Below, piece by piece: positions 54,183-62,525 of a stretch of DNA of 64,000 bases. The notes below the pieces were generated by a model that did no database searches, had not been told where the DNA came from, and saw nothing but the letters and a program-made list of their open reading frames with translations. The position numbers and the translations under genes were made by a program. The DNA is taken from NCBI RefSeq assembly GCF_036347135.1, contig NZ_CP108938.1, positions 930,001 through 994,000 of the forward strand, in the 5' to 3' direction. The DNA is from Streptomyces sp. NBC_00775. GTDB taxonomy: Bacteria; Actinomycetota; Actinomycetes; Streptomycetales; Streptomycetaceae. The first letter of the stretch is position 1. Every line of letters starts with the position of its first letter.

Positions 54183-56540
54183 TCAGACCTGCCACTCCAC
54201 CTTGAACACCCACACGTACTGCCCGGCCTTGCGGGCCGCCTCCGGTACGTCGATCACCAGCGAACCGTTGCTCACCGTCCAGGTCAGCGGACGGTCGTGG
54301 CCCAGCAGGGTGACCTTGTCCCCGCCGCGGATCGGCACCGGCGCCTCGACGGTCAGTTTGTTGCCGGGCGCGGTCAGCGAGTGGATGTAGAACGCCTTGT
54401 TCTGCCGGACCGTGAACCGCAGGTCCTCGCCGAGCTGGGCCATGCGTGACCAGTACGTCGTGTCGTAGATCGCCTCGCCGTTGGTCCGCAGCCAGCGGCC
54501 GGTCTCGCGCAGCCGGGTCTGCATGATCTCCGGGATGGTGCCGTCGGCGCGCGGGCCGATGTCGAGCAGGAAGTTGCCGTTCTTCGACACGATGTCGACC
54601 AGGCTGCGGACGACCTCCTCGGCGGTCATGTACGCGGCGTCGGGCGTCGCCTGGTTGTAGCCGTAGCTGAAGGGGTCGAGCCCCCGGCTGGACTCCCACT
54701 TGGCGACAACGGTGTTCTCGTACGTCGTGTACTCGGGTGTCGTGAAGTCGTGGAAGCCGATGCCGGAGCGGTTGTTGACGGTGACCTCGTACGGCTTCGG
54801 CCGGTTCTTGCCGTGGTTGAAGTACTCGGCGAGGACACGAGCACTGTCGTTCGCCCCGCCGATGTCGCACCACAGCACGGACGGGTCGTAGCCGTGGATC
54901 AGCTCCAGCATCTGCGGGGCCTGATAGTCCTTCACATAGTCCTTGCCCGCGGTGTATCCGGTGTACGGGACCGGCTCCTGGGTGTACGGATTGCGCGGGG
55001 CGTGGCCCATCCACGGGTTGTCGGGGTTGAACCACTCGGGCATGGAGAAGTACAGGCCCCGGTGCAGCTCCGGAGTGAACTGCCGGGAGGCGTCGAAGAG
55101 TTCGCGGATCAGATCGCGCTTCGGCCCCATCTTCACGGCGTTGCGGTCGGCGACCTTGGTGTCCCAGAGGGCGAATCCCTCATGGTGTTTCGAGGTCAGG
55201 ACGTGGTACTGGGCTCCCGCGTCCCGGAACAGCTCCACCCACGCCCGGGGGTCGAAGTTCTTCGCCGTGAACATCGGGATGAAGTCGTCGTAGGCGAAGT
55301 TCTCCCCGTACTTCTCCCGGTGGTAGGCGTACACGGCGTTGTCCGGGCTCTGCAGGTGGTTCCAGTACCACTCGGCGTACTGCTTGCCGACGGGTGACCA
55401 CGCGGGCACGGAGTAGACGCCCCAGTGGATGAAGATGCCGAACTTCGCGCGGTGGAACCAGTAGGGGGCCTGGTGTCCGGAGAGTGACTCCTCGTTGGGC
55501 TGGTAGTCGGGCACGCCGATGGTCAACTCGCGGCTGCTGGAGGTGACTCGCTCGCCGCGTCCGGTGACGACGACCGCGCCGACCTGGGTGGTTCCGGGTG
55601 CCGTACCCACCCGGCTGCGGATGCCGACGCGGACGCGCGCCTGCTCACCGGGGTCGAGGCGCGTCACGCGCGCGGGCTCGACCGTGCGGGCGCCCGCCAC
55701 GTCGACGCCGACCGACACACGGTCACCGGCGAGGACGGCGACCGTGCCCGCGTTGACGACGGTGGCCTCGACGCTCTGGGCGCCGCTCGACTCCAGGAGG
55801 GAGAAGGTGGAGTGGGCGTCCCGCAGGGCCAACGCCCGTCCCTGGGCGGCCGGCTGGAGGGACAGGGCGAAGATGTGCAGGGACGCCTTGTTGGCCTCGG
55901 CGGGGTTGGTGGTCGGCAGGGTCAGGGCCACCGCGTCCCGCTGTGGATCGATCCAGACCTCGGCCGTGCCGATGCCGACGCGATGCTCGTCCTTGGTGCC
56001 GTCCGGTTTGTAGCGGTACGCGGCCGACAGTGAGCCGCCCGCCGCGTACCAGTCCGAGCCGCCCAGCCCGGCGGTGGTCGTCGAGCCGTCGGCGTAGTGG
56101 ACGGTGGCCTTGCCGGAAGCGTTGCCGTAGCTGCCCGCGGTGAGGAACAGGGCCGACAGATAACGGCCCTTGGGCAGGTCGATGCGCTGGCCCATCGCCA
56201 CCACGTTGTTCTTGGCGCCCGCGCCGGAGGAGAGGAACTGGAACGCGGTCCCGTCGACCTCCACGCGTCCCGCGGGGAGTTCCTCGCCCGGGAACGTGTA
56301 GCCGGAACCGTCGAAGTTCCCGCCGCGTGCCGCGGCGGTGTCGATGCCGTCGTTGTCGACGTAGGTGTCGAGCGGTACGGGTACCGGGTCGGGGACGGGC
56401 ACCCACTGGCCCTCCTGCCCGCCTGCGGAGGGCACCTCGCCCACGGCCCGCGCTTCGGCCGTGGCGGCGAGGGGAAGAGTGGCCGCGACGGCGACTCCGG
56501 CCGCGGCTCCCAGTACCTGACGTCTTGGATGCATGCTCAT
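54183..56540 (-). CDS. Secreted GH29 alpha-L-fucosidase
   Basis: A 785-residue exported enzyme. The N-terminus MHPRRQVLGAAAGVAVAATL is a twin-arginine-like signal. Residues 50-390 form N-terminal beta domains with NPCBM- and NEW3-like character. The GH29 barrel spans about 395-700, with FGIFIHWGVYSVPAWSP, LTSKHHEGFALW and the nucleophile Asp in VLWCDIGG near residue 556, followed by FLLDIGPRADGTIPE and a C-terminal beta sandwich. It releases alpha-L-fucose from glycans outside the cell, feeding the CUT2 importer and fucose pathway 12 kb away. ATG 56540 has GGGAG upstream. It is transcribed alone. Confidence 0.92.
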   Translation of the reverse strand: MSMHPRRQVLGAAAGVAVAATLPLAATAEARAVGEVPSAGGQEGQWVPVPDPVPVPLDTYVDNDGIDTAAARGGNFDGSGYTFPGEELPAGRVEVDGTAFQFLSSGAGAKNNVVAMGQRIDLPKGRYLSALFLTAGSYGNASGKATVHYADGSTTTAGLGGSDWYAAGGSLSAAYRYKPDGTKDEHRVGIGTAEVWIDPQRDAVALTLPTTNPAEANKASLHIFALSLQPAAQGRALALRDAHSTFSLLESSGAQSVEATVVNAGTVAVLAGDRVSVGVDVAGARTVEPARVTRLDPGEQARVRVGIRSRVGTAPGTTQVGAVVVTGRGERVTSSSRELTIGVPDYQPNEESLSGHQAPYWFHRAKFGIFIHWGVYSVPAWSPVGKQYAEWYWNHLQSPDNAVYAYHREKYGENFAYDDFIPMFTAKNFDPRAWVELFRDAGAQYHVLTSKHHEGFALWDTKVADRNAVKMGPKRDLIRELFDASRQFTPELHRGLYFSMPEWFNPDNPWMGHAPRNPYTQEPVPYTGYTAGKDYVKDYQAPQMLELIHGYDPSVLWCDIGGANDSARVLAEYFNHGKNRPKPYEVTVNNRSGIGFHDFTTPEYTTYENTVVAKWESSRGLDPFSYGYNQATPDAAYMTAEEVVRSLVDIVSKNGNFLLDIGPRADGTIPEIMQTRLRETGRWLRTNGEAIYDTTYWSRMAQLGEDLRFTVRQNKAFYIHSLTAPGNKLTVEAPVPIRGGDKVTLLGHDRPLTWTVSNGSLVIDVPEAARKAGQYVWVFKVEWQV

Positions 56541-56553
56541 GAGCGGCTCCCAT

Positions 56554-56571
56554 TCATCGGATGTCTGATGA
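56554..56571. promoter_or_regulatory. Inverted repeat upstream of the fucosidase gene
   Basis: TCATC and GATGA flank an eight-base centre, 14 bp upstream of the fucosidase ATG. The core ATCGGATG (56556-56563) recurs directly at 56629-56636, 73 bp away. The minus strand reads ATCAGAC, also found at the GntR half-site near 42390. Likely a regulator site. Confidence 0.4.
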
Positions 56572-56786
56572 TCGAGCGACCACCAAAAGCTGTCAATGGG
56601 GCATGCAGTCAGAGAAGTTGAGTCAGTGATCGGATGATCTCTCGCAGCGTGGAGACACCGGACGGCCCCCGCACGAAAGTCCAGGAGCCTCGGACCGCAT
56701 ATCCGGGCGCGGCAGCCCTCGACGCGGCACCCCGCCCCCGGGCAGAGTGCTCCTCGCACTACTCACCAGTACGACAAGGAGCGCCC

Positions 56787-58145
56787 GTGACCAGCTGGGT
56801 CGGCCGGACCGCCGTCGAGATCGCCGCAGCCGTACGCGAGAAGCGGGTCACCCCCCGCGAAGTGGTGGCCGAACACCTCGCACGGATCGAGCGGCTCGAC
56901 GGCCGCGTCGGCGCCTTCCGCACCGTTCGGGCGGCGGCGGCCCTCGCGGAGGCCGACGAGCTGGCCACGAGGGATCTGGGCGAACTCCCCCTCGCGGGCG
57001 TGCCCTTGGCGGTCAAGGACAACCTCCCGGTGCGCGGCGAGTCGAACCGCAACGGCTCCGCCGCGACCCCGGACACGCCCGCCGACCACGACCATGTGAC
57101 CGTGGCCCGGCTGCGCGCGGCGGGCGCCGTGGTCGTGGGTCTGACGAACGTGCCCGAGCTCTGCATCTTCGGCACCACGGAGGGCGTGCACGGCACCGCC
57201 CGCAACCCGTGGGACCTCTCCCGCACGGCGGGCGGTTCGTCGGGCGGCAGCGCGGCCGCGGTCGCCGCCGGGATGGTGCCGGTCGCGCTCGGCAACGACG
57301 GGATGGGCTCGCTGCGCATCCCGGCCGCCAACTGCGGCCTTGTCACCCTGAAGCCGGGCCACGGCGTGGTGCCCGCCGGGATCGGTCACGGCGACTGGTT
57401 CGGCATGTCGGAGAACGGTCCGCTGGCGACCACGGTCGAGGACGCGCGGCTGATGTTCTCCCTCCTCGCGGACACCGAGGTGCTCCGCCCCTCGGAGCCC
57501 GTCACCCGGAAGATCGCCGTCTCGGTGCGCAGCCCCCTGGCCGGTGTGAGCGTCGGCCGACCGTATACGACCGCGGCCCGGGAGGCGGCCGGGCTGCTGG
57601 CCGGGGCGGGCCACCAGGTGCGTCCCGCCGACCCGCCGTACCCGCTGTGGCTGAGCACGACCTCGCTCGCGCACTGGACGGCGGGCACCGCGGTCGACGC
57701 GGAGGAGCTCGACCCGCGCCGGCTCGCCCGGCGTACCCGCGTGCACGCCGCCGTCGGCCGCCGCTTCGTGGCCGGCGTCCGCGAGGGCGAGCGCCGTGAG
57801 CAGCTGCGCAAGCGTCTGGAGCCGTTCTTCGAGGAGTACGACGTACTGCTCACGCCGGCGCTCGCCCGGCGCGGTCCCGCCGCCGCGGCCTGGCACGAGC
57901 GGGGCTGGCTGCGCAATCTGATGGCCAACACGAACTACTCGCCGCTGACTCCGCCGTGGAACCTGACCGGCTGGCCCGCGATGTCGGTGCCGTTCGGGAC
58001 GCTGCCGAGCGGTGCCCCCTGCGCCGTACAGCTCGTCGGCCGTCCCGGCTCCGAGTCGGCTCTCCTCGATGTGGCGGGACAGCTGGAGGAGCTGCGGCCA
58101 TGGCGGCGGACGGCTCCCCTCGACCAGGTCGTGGCCGGCAGCTGA
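56787..58145 (+). CDS. Amidase signature family protein
   Basis: A 452-residue amidase. The Ser-cisSer-Lys triad is visible: Lys in LAVKDNLPVRGE near residue 80, the cis-Ser in TAGGSSGGSAAAVAAGM near 150 and the nucleophile Ser in MGSLRIPAANCGL near 174. GTG 56787 has AAGGAG seven bases upstream; the frame open from 56634 has no support. It hydrolyses carboxylic amides, but the substrate is unknown. It is divergent from the fucosidase and ends directly against a minus-strand gene with no gap. I see no sign that it belongs to the glycan pathway. Confidence 0.87.
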   Translation: MTSWVGRTAVEIAAAVREKRVTPREVVAEHLARIERLDGRVGAFRTVRAAAALAEADELATRDLGELPLAGVPLAVKDNLPVRGESNRNGSAATPDTPADHDHVTVARLRAAGAVVVGLTNVPELCIFGTTEGVHGTARNPWDLSRTAGGSSGGSAAAVAAGMVPVALGNDGMGSLRIPAANCGLVTLKPGHGVVPAGIGHGDWFGMSENGPLATTVEDARLMFSLLADTEVLRPSEPVTRKIAVSVRSPLAGVSVGRPYTTAAREAAGLLAGAGHQVRPADPPYPLWLSTTSLAHWTAGTAVDAEELDPRRLARRTRVHAAVGRRFVAGVREGERREQLRKRLEPFFEEYDVLLTPALARRGPAAAAWHERGWLRNLMANTNYSPLTPPWNLTGWPAMSVPFGTLPSGAPCAVQLVGRPGSESALLDVAGQLEELRPWRRTAPLDQVVAGS

Positions 58146-58601
58146 TCAGTCCCACCAGTTGAACAGCAGGTCTCCCACTGCCTCGGGGCGCCAGTGGCGG
58201 ACCTGGGCGAGCTCCGCCATCGCCAGCTCGCTCAGGTCCACCTCGGTCATCGGCGCGCTCAGATCACGAGCGTGCAGGACCCGATATCCGACAGTCCCGA
58301 AGCATCCAGCCCAGGCCGGCGGGTCGACGAAACGTGCCACCGGCCGGCCGGGGACCGGCGGAGTGCCGGTGAAGGCGACAACGGGCAGGTGATCGTGGCA
58401 CAGGACGACGAGCGAGGCCCCACGTCCGGCGATCGTGACCGCGTGGAAGCTGGAGACTCCGGCGAAGGACAGCTCGTCGACGCGAGCCCCGATTTCCCGC
58501 GCGGCCTCGAAGCAGGCACTTCTGAACGACGCCCTGTCCGCCGGTGCGAGCGGCACATCACGCCCGCCCCAGAACCCGGTCGCTCCCCGCGCCAGTCGCA
58601 T
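58146..58601 (-). CDS. Hypothetical protein
   Basis: A 151-residue soluble protein from ATG 58601, with GGGAG nine bases upstream. No signal peptide or helix is seen. It contains GVSSFHAVTIAGRGASLVVL and a Trp-rich end (RHWRPEAVGDLLFNWWD), which I cannot assign. It starts 11 bases after the GNAT gene's stop, so the two are probably co-transcribed. Confidence 0.65.
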   Translation of the reverse strand: MRLARGATGFWGGRDVPLAPADRASFRSACFEAAREIGARVDELSFAGVSSFHAVTIAGRGASLVVLCHDHLPVVAFTGTPPVPGRPVARFVDPPAWAGCFGTVGYRVLHARDLSAPMTEVDLSELAMAELAQVRHWRPEAVGDLLFNWWD

Positions 58602-58612
58602 CGGCACTCTCC

Positions 58613-59095
58613 CTACAGCGCCCGGTACATGATGTGCAGCCCCACCAGCCCGTGCCGTGCGTGCTCGTACGCGTCCGGCACGGTGCCCAGGATCGTGAAA
58701 CCGAGCGAAGTCCACAGCTTGACGGCCGGGTTGGTCTCCACGACGGCGTTGAACACCATGCCTCGGTAGCCGTCGGCCTTCGCCGCGGCGAGGATGTGTT
58801 CGGCGAGGGCGCGGCCGATGCCACGTCCGGACCGCTCCGGGTCGACCATGAATCCGGCGTTGGCGATCCGGGCGGCGGGACCGCCGTAGTTGGGGGTGAC
58901 GAAGGCCGAGCCGACGACGGCTCCGGTGTCGTCCTCGGCGACGTACACCCGCTTGCCCGGAGCCATCCACAGGGCGCGAGCGGCTTCCTCGGAGGTGTCC
59001 GGGTCCCAGGCGTAGGTCTCGCGGGCGGCGACGATCCGGTGCCAGAAAGGCCAGATCCGCGGCCAGTCGTCGGCCGCGGCTTCTCTGATGAGCAT
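58613..59095 (-). CDS. GNAT-family N-acetyltransferase
   Basis: A 160-residue GNAT. The acetyl-CoA motif A is ANAGFMVDPERSGRGIGRAL near residue 78-97 (Q/RxxGxG/A form), with YVAEDDTGAVVGSAFV before it and NPAVKLWTSLGFTILGTVPD as motif B. Such proteins acetylate small amines, antibiotics or protein N-termini; the substrate cannot be predicted. ATG 59095 is the first Met before the fold. It lies downstream of a 57-residue protein gene on the same strand. Confidence 0.88.
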   Translation of the reverse strand: MLIREAAADDWPRIWPFWHRIVAARETYAWDPDTSEEAARALWMAPGKRVYVAEDDTGAVVGSAFVTPNYGGPAARIANAGFMVDPERSGRGIGRALAEHILAAAKADGYRGMVFNAVVETNPAVKLWTSLGFTILGTVPDAYEHARHGLVGLHIMYRAL

Positions 59096-59154
59096 GGGCG
59101 TGAGTCTGACACGCCCATGCCGTCATCGATCGCGATGGGTCCTGCCGGGGCCGG

Positions 59155-59328
59155 TCAGTCGACGCTGGGCAGGATGTGGGGCTCGGCGAGGTCGTCCTCG
59201 TACCCCGCGAGGCGGATCGGCGCGGACCTGGCCCACACCTCCAGGCTGCCGAGCTTCTCGGGCCCACGGCTCGCGCGCTCCGTGCGTTCCTTGGGGCGCT
59301 TATCGCGATTCGTCTTCTCCGGTGTCAC
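59155..59328 (-). CDS. Small uncharacterised protein, 57 residues
   Basis: GTG 59328 is preceded by an excellent AAGGAG seven bases upstream. The product begins TPEKTNRDKRPKERTERASR, strongly basic, and ends in a different style: SLEVWARSAPIRLAG, then YEDDLAEPHILPSVD. The sharp switch from charged leader to an aromatic, Pro-containing tail is reminiscent of small regulatory proteins or ribosomal-peptide precursors, but no maturation enzyme is seen nearby and I do not recognise the family. G/C third-position bias supports coding. Confidence 0.6.
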   Translation of the reverse strand: MTPEKTNRDKRPKERTERASRGPEKLGSLEVWARSAPIRLAGYEDDLAEPHILPSVD

Positions 59329-59750
59329 CGCGCACTCCTTATGTGTCGGGTCACCCTCGGGACGTACAGGACCGGTCTACTGCCGGTCGCCTGACGCCCG
59401 CTCGGGTCTGAGTGGAAGGCAGTTAGGGACGCGGTGGCGCCGGTAACTCGTATGAGAGCAGGCCGTGGTGACCGGCTTGTCCCGGGACGGACCATGGGTG
59501 TGGGTGGAACCCAGAAAGGCTGCCCGTCCGGTACAGGTTAACCAAATGAGCGGCCGCCCGCTCGATGGGGCTGAAAACAAGAAGTTACTGTCTCAAGTCA
59601 CCGGGCGCCCATCAGGCCCCGATCTGCGGTGATTTGAAACATGATGCCCTCTTCGACACCACCCATTCGGCTCAATACCGACGGTGAGCAGGGTCACTGA
59701 ACCGGCCACGGGTCATGTCTGATTCCACCGATCGGGAGAGAGTCGAACCC
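59329..59750. other. 422-bp divergent spacer
   Basis: No convincing gene. The stretch 59540-59690 is AT-richer than its surroundings (for example AACAAGAAGTTACTG) and probably holds the permease promoter. Reading frames here lack ribosome sites. No tRNA or known riboswitch pattern is recognisable. Confidence 0.45.
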
Positions 59751-60923
59751 ATGGACGCGATCCTCCACGCACTGTCCCTCACGGGCTCGATGACCTGGGA
59801 GATCACCTGGGCGCTGATCCTCGGCTTCGGTCTGTCCGCCATCGTCCAGGCGGTGGTGCGCCGGGCGACGGTCGTACGGCTGCTCGGCGACGACCGGCCA
59901 CGGACACTCACGCTCGCCGCCGGGCTCGGAGCGGCCTCCTCCTCCTGCTCCTACGCGGCCGTCGCCCTCGCGCGGTCGCTGTTCCGCCAAGGCGCGAACT
60001 TCACGGCGGCGATGGCGTTCGAGATCGCCTCGACCAATCTGGTGGTCGAACTCGGAGTGATCCTGGCCCTGTTGATGGGCTGGCAGTTCACACTCGCGGA
60101 ATTCGTCGGCGGACCCGTCATGATCGTGCTGCTGGCCGTGCTCTTCCGGCGCTTCCTGCGCGAGCGGCTGCTGCGGCAGGCCCGGGAGCAGGCGGACCGC
60201 GGGATCGCCGGGTCCATGGAGGGGCATGCGGCGATGGACATGTCGGTCCAGGGCGAAGGGTCATTCGCACGGCGACTGTTGTCGGGCGACGGTTTCACCT
60301 CGGTCTCGCATGTCTTCGTCATGGAGTGGGCGGCGATCCTGCGCGACCTGGTGATCGGTCTGCTGATCGCCGGCGCGATCGCGGCCTGGGTGCCCGACGC
60401 GTTCTGGAGCTCCCTCTTCCTGGACGGGCATCCGCTCGCCGCGAAGGTGATCGGCCCGCTCGTCGGACCGCTGGTGGCGATCGCCTCGTTCGTGTGTTCC
60501 ATCGGGAACGTGCCGCTCGCCGTGGTCCTCTGGAAGGGCGGCATCAGCTTCGGCGGCGTCGTCGCGTTCATCTTCGCCGACCTGCTGATCCTGCCGATCC
60601 TGAACATCTACCGGAAGTACTACGGGCCACGCATGACCGGCTTCCTGCTCGTCACCTTCTATACGGCGATGGTGCTCGCCGGATACGTCGTGGAGTTCGT
60701 CTTCGGCGGCCTCGGGCTCATCCCCGACCAGGCCGACGCGGAGATCCCCATGGAGGGCGTCTCCTGGAACTACACGACCTGGTTGAACATCGTCTTCCTG
60801 CTGCTCGCGGCCACCTTGGTGTGGCGGTTCGTGCGGACGGGAGGAGTGGCCATGCTGCGGATGATGGGCGGGGCACCGGAAGCGGACCATCCGGGCCATC
60901 ACGGCCATCCCGGCCATCACTGA
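59751..60923 (+). CDS. YraQ/ArsP-type (UPF0718) permease with His-rich C-terminus
   Basis: A 390-residue membrane protein with about eight to ten helices. Two homologous halves carry the family motifs GAASSSCSYAAVALARSLFR and SFVCSIGNVPLAVVLWKGG, with conserved Cys in each, as in ArsP and YraQ permeases. The C-terminus ends in HPGHHGHPGHH, a probable metal-binding tail. ATG 59751 follows GGGAGAGAG; an in-frame ATG at 59715 adds 12 residues. ArsP exports organoarsenicals, while other members are unassigned. The tail suggests metal or metalloid handling. No arsR or arsenic gene is nearby. Confidence 0.82.
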   Translation: MDAILHALSLTGSMTWEITWALILGFGLSAIVQAVVRRATVVRLLGDDRPRTLTLAAGLGAASSSCSYAAVALARSLFRQGANFTAAMAFEIASTNLVVELGVILALLMGWQFTLAEFVGGPVMIVLLAVLFRRFLRERLLRQAREQADRGIAGSMEGHAAMDMSVQGEGSFARRLLSGDGFTSVSHVFVMEWAAILRDLVIGLLIAGAIAAWVPDAFWSSLFLDGHPLAAKVIGPLVGPLVAIASFVCSIGNVPLAVVLWKGGISFGGVVAFIFADLLILPILNIYRKYYGPRMTGFLLVTFYTAMVLAGYVVEFVFGGLGLIPDQADAEIPMEGVSWNYTTWLNIVFLLLAATLVWRFVRTGGVAMLRMMGGAPEADHPGHHGHPGHH

Positions 60924-61028
60924 ACACGGCACGCAGTTCAGGTCCCGTTGGCCGATTCGCAAGGCAGTCATGATCTGCTGACCCCCGGCAACGGCTTTTC
61001 CCGCGCGAGGACTCGGGAGGACTGACGC

Positions 61029-61649
61029 ATGGAGCTGCGCAGCGTCGAGGAGCTGATGGATCTGCTGCACGCCTGCCGGGGCGCCTGGGACACCCCAGAT
61101 CGCGGTGGCGACCCGGTCGATCTGCACGATCACGCCCTGCAGACCGCCGCGCTGCTGCGCCGCGGCCATCCCAGCGACAAGGAACTCCAGGTGGCGGGCC
61201 TGGTGCACGACATCGGCCATCTGCTCAGGCCGGGTGACGACGCCGGTCACGCCGACTGCGCGGCCGACGCCGTACGGCCCCTGCTCGGTGAGCGGGTCTC
61301 CCGTCTCGTACGACTGCACGTGGCGGCGAAGCGCTATCTGGCCACCACGTCGCCGGGCCGTGGACTGTCCCCGCAGAGCGCGCTGACCCTGACCGTGCAG
61401 GGCGGCGCCATGACACCGTGGGAGGCGGCGGCGTTCGAGCGCGATCCGCTCGCCGAGGACGCGGTGACCCTGCGGCAGGCCGACGACGCGGGCAAGGTCG
61501 TCGGGCTGGACGCCGGGGTCATGGAGGACTGGCGTACGGTCCTGGAGCTGGTGGCGGCGCGGCACTCACGGCTGGGGGCCGTCGACCGGCGGCACCGATG
61601 GCCGGGGACTGTCGGCCGGCAGCGCTCACTGCCGGGGGCTGTTGACTGA
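61029..61649 (+). CDS. HD-domain protein (PhnZ/inositol-oxygenase-like)
   Basis: A 206-residue protein from ATG 61029 (GGGAGGA nine bases upstream). The HD fold shows LHDHALQTAALLRRGHPSDK, then VAGLVHDIGHLL (HD pair), HADCAAD and VRLHVAAKRYL. The spacing of His ligands resembles di-iron HD oxygenases such as PhnZ and myo-inositol oxygenase more than nucleotide phosphohydrolases. The last 30 residues are three imperfect repeats (RHSRLGAVD, RHRWPGTVG, RQRSLPGAVD) that look like a recent expansion beyond the domain. Substrate unknown. It lies 105 bases after the permease on the same strand. Confidence 0.75.
   Translation: MELRSVEELMDLLHACRGAWDTPDRGGDPVDLHDHALQTAALLRRGHPSDKELQVAGLVHDIGHLLRPGDDAGHADCAADAVRPLLGERVSRLVRLHVAAKRYLATTSPGRGLSPQSALTLTVQGGAMTPWEAAAFERDPLAEDAVTLRQADDAGKVVGLDAGVMEDWRTVLELVAARHSRLGAVDRRHRWPGTVGRQRSLPGAVD
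61561..61648 (+). repeat. Imperfect 30-bp tandem repeat at the end of the HD gene
   Basis: Three degenerate copies of about 30 bases encode a 10-residue unit ending (L/W)(P)GxV(D/G). The repeat runs to the stop codon. Confidence 0.6.
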
Positions 61650-61674
61650 CGGCCCGTCATGAGACCGTACGCGG

Positions 61675-62514
61675 ATGATGTCGCCGTACGGGATCGAGGG
61701 CAGGGCCGCCATCGTCACCGGGGCCTCGCGCGGGATCGGTCTCGCCGTCGCCCAGGCGCTCGCGGACGCGGGAGCGCGGGTGTGCGTGACCGCCCGGGAC
61801 CCGGACGGGGTGGCCCGGGCCGCCGAGCGGGTCGGGGGCATCGGGCTCGCCGGCTCGGTCGCCGACCCCGCACATCTGTGGGAGCTGACCGAGCTCGCGC
61901 TGCGGGAGTTCGGGCGCATCGACGTCGTGGTGAACAACGCGGCGACCAATCAGCCGTACGGCCCCCTCATGGACGCCGAACCGGACCGCTGGCGCGAGGC
62001 GTTCACGGTCAACGTCGAGGCACCGCTGCGGCTGGTGCAGTACGTCTGGCGGGCCTGGATGGGCGAGCACGGCGGGGCGGTCGTCAACATCTGCACGGAG
62101 GGCGCCGGGCATGTCGGCCCCCACGTGGGCGCGTACGGCACCAGCAAGGCCGCCCTGCTGCATCTGACCCAGCAGCTCGCGGGCGAACTGGCCCCCAAGG
62201 TGCGGGTCAACTCCGTCTCCCCCGGCCTCGTCCGCACCGAGATGGCCCGTTTCGTGTGGGAGGACGGCGAGGACGAGCTGGGTGCCGGACTCCCGCTGGG
62301 TCGCATCGGGCGGCCCGAGGACATCGCCCGGGCGGTGCTGTGGCTGGCATCGGACGCGGCCGAGTGGATCACCGGCGCCGACCTCCTGGTCGACGGAGGG
62401 ACGCGGGTCAGGGCCGCGTACACCGCCGCCACCGGCCCCACCGTCCAGGAGCGCCTGCGGACGCGGACGCCCGGTGTCCAGGGGCCCGCCGACTCGGCAG
62501 GACAACGACCGTGA
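61675..62514 (+). CDS. SDR-family oxidoreductase
   Basis: A 279-residue classical SDR. It has VTGASRGIGLA near residue 15, NNAATNQPYG near 89, YGTSKAALLHL (catalytic Tyr-Lys) near 158 and the C-terminal ITGADLLVDGG. An extra tail of about 35 residues (ATGPTVQERL onward) exceeds the family length. Two ATGs lie in tandem at 61675 and 61678; no strong ribosome site chooses between them. It starts 25 bases after the HD gene, so they may form an operon. The substrate cannot be predicted. Confidence 0.85.
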   Translation: MMSPYGIEGRAAIVTGASRGIGLAVAQALADAGARVCVTARDPDGVARAAERVGGIGLAGSVADPAHLWELTELALREFGRIDVVVNNAATNQPYGPLMDAEPDRWREAFTVNVEAPLRLVQYVWRAWMGEHGGAVVNICTEGAGHVGPHVGAYGTSKAALLHLTQQLAGELAPKVRVNSVSPGLVRTEMARFVWEDGEDELGAGLPLGRIGRPEDIARAVLWLASDAAEWITGADLLVDGGTRVRAAYTAATGPTVQERLRTRTPGVQGPADSAGQRP

Positions 62515-62525
62515 CCGCGCGTTGA

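Noticed and set aside
43332..56540. Glycan genes as part of a secondary-metabolite cluster
   Set aside because: No synthase, glycosyltransferase or tailoring set is present; the genes are catabolic with transport and sugar-type repressors.
59377..59580. 67-residue minus-strand frame in the spacer before the permease
   Set aside because: Codon third positions are not G/C-biased and no ribosome site precedes it.
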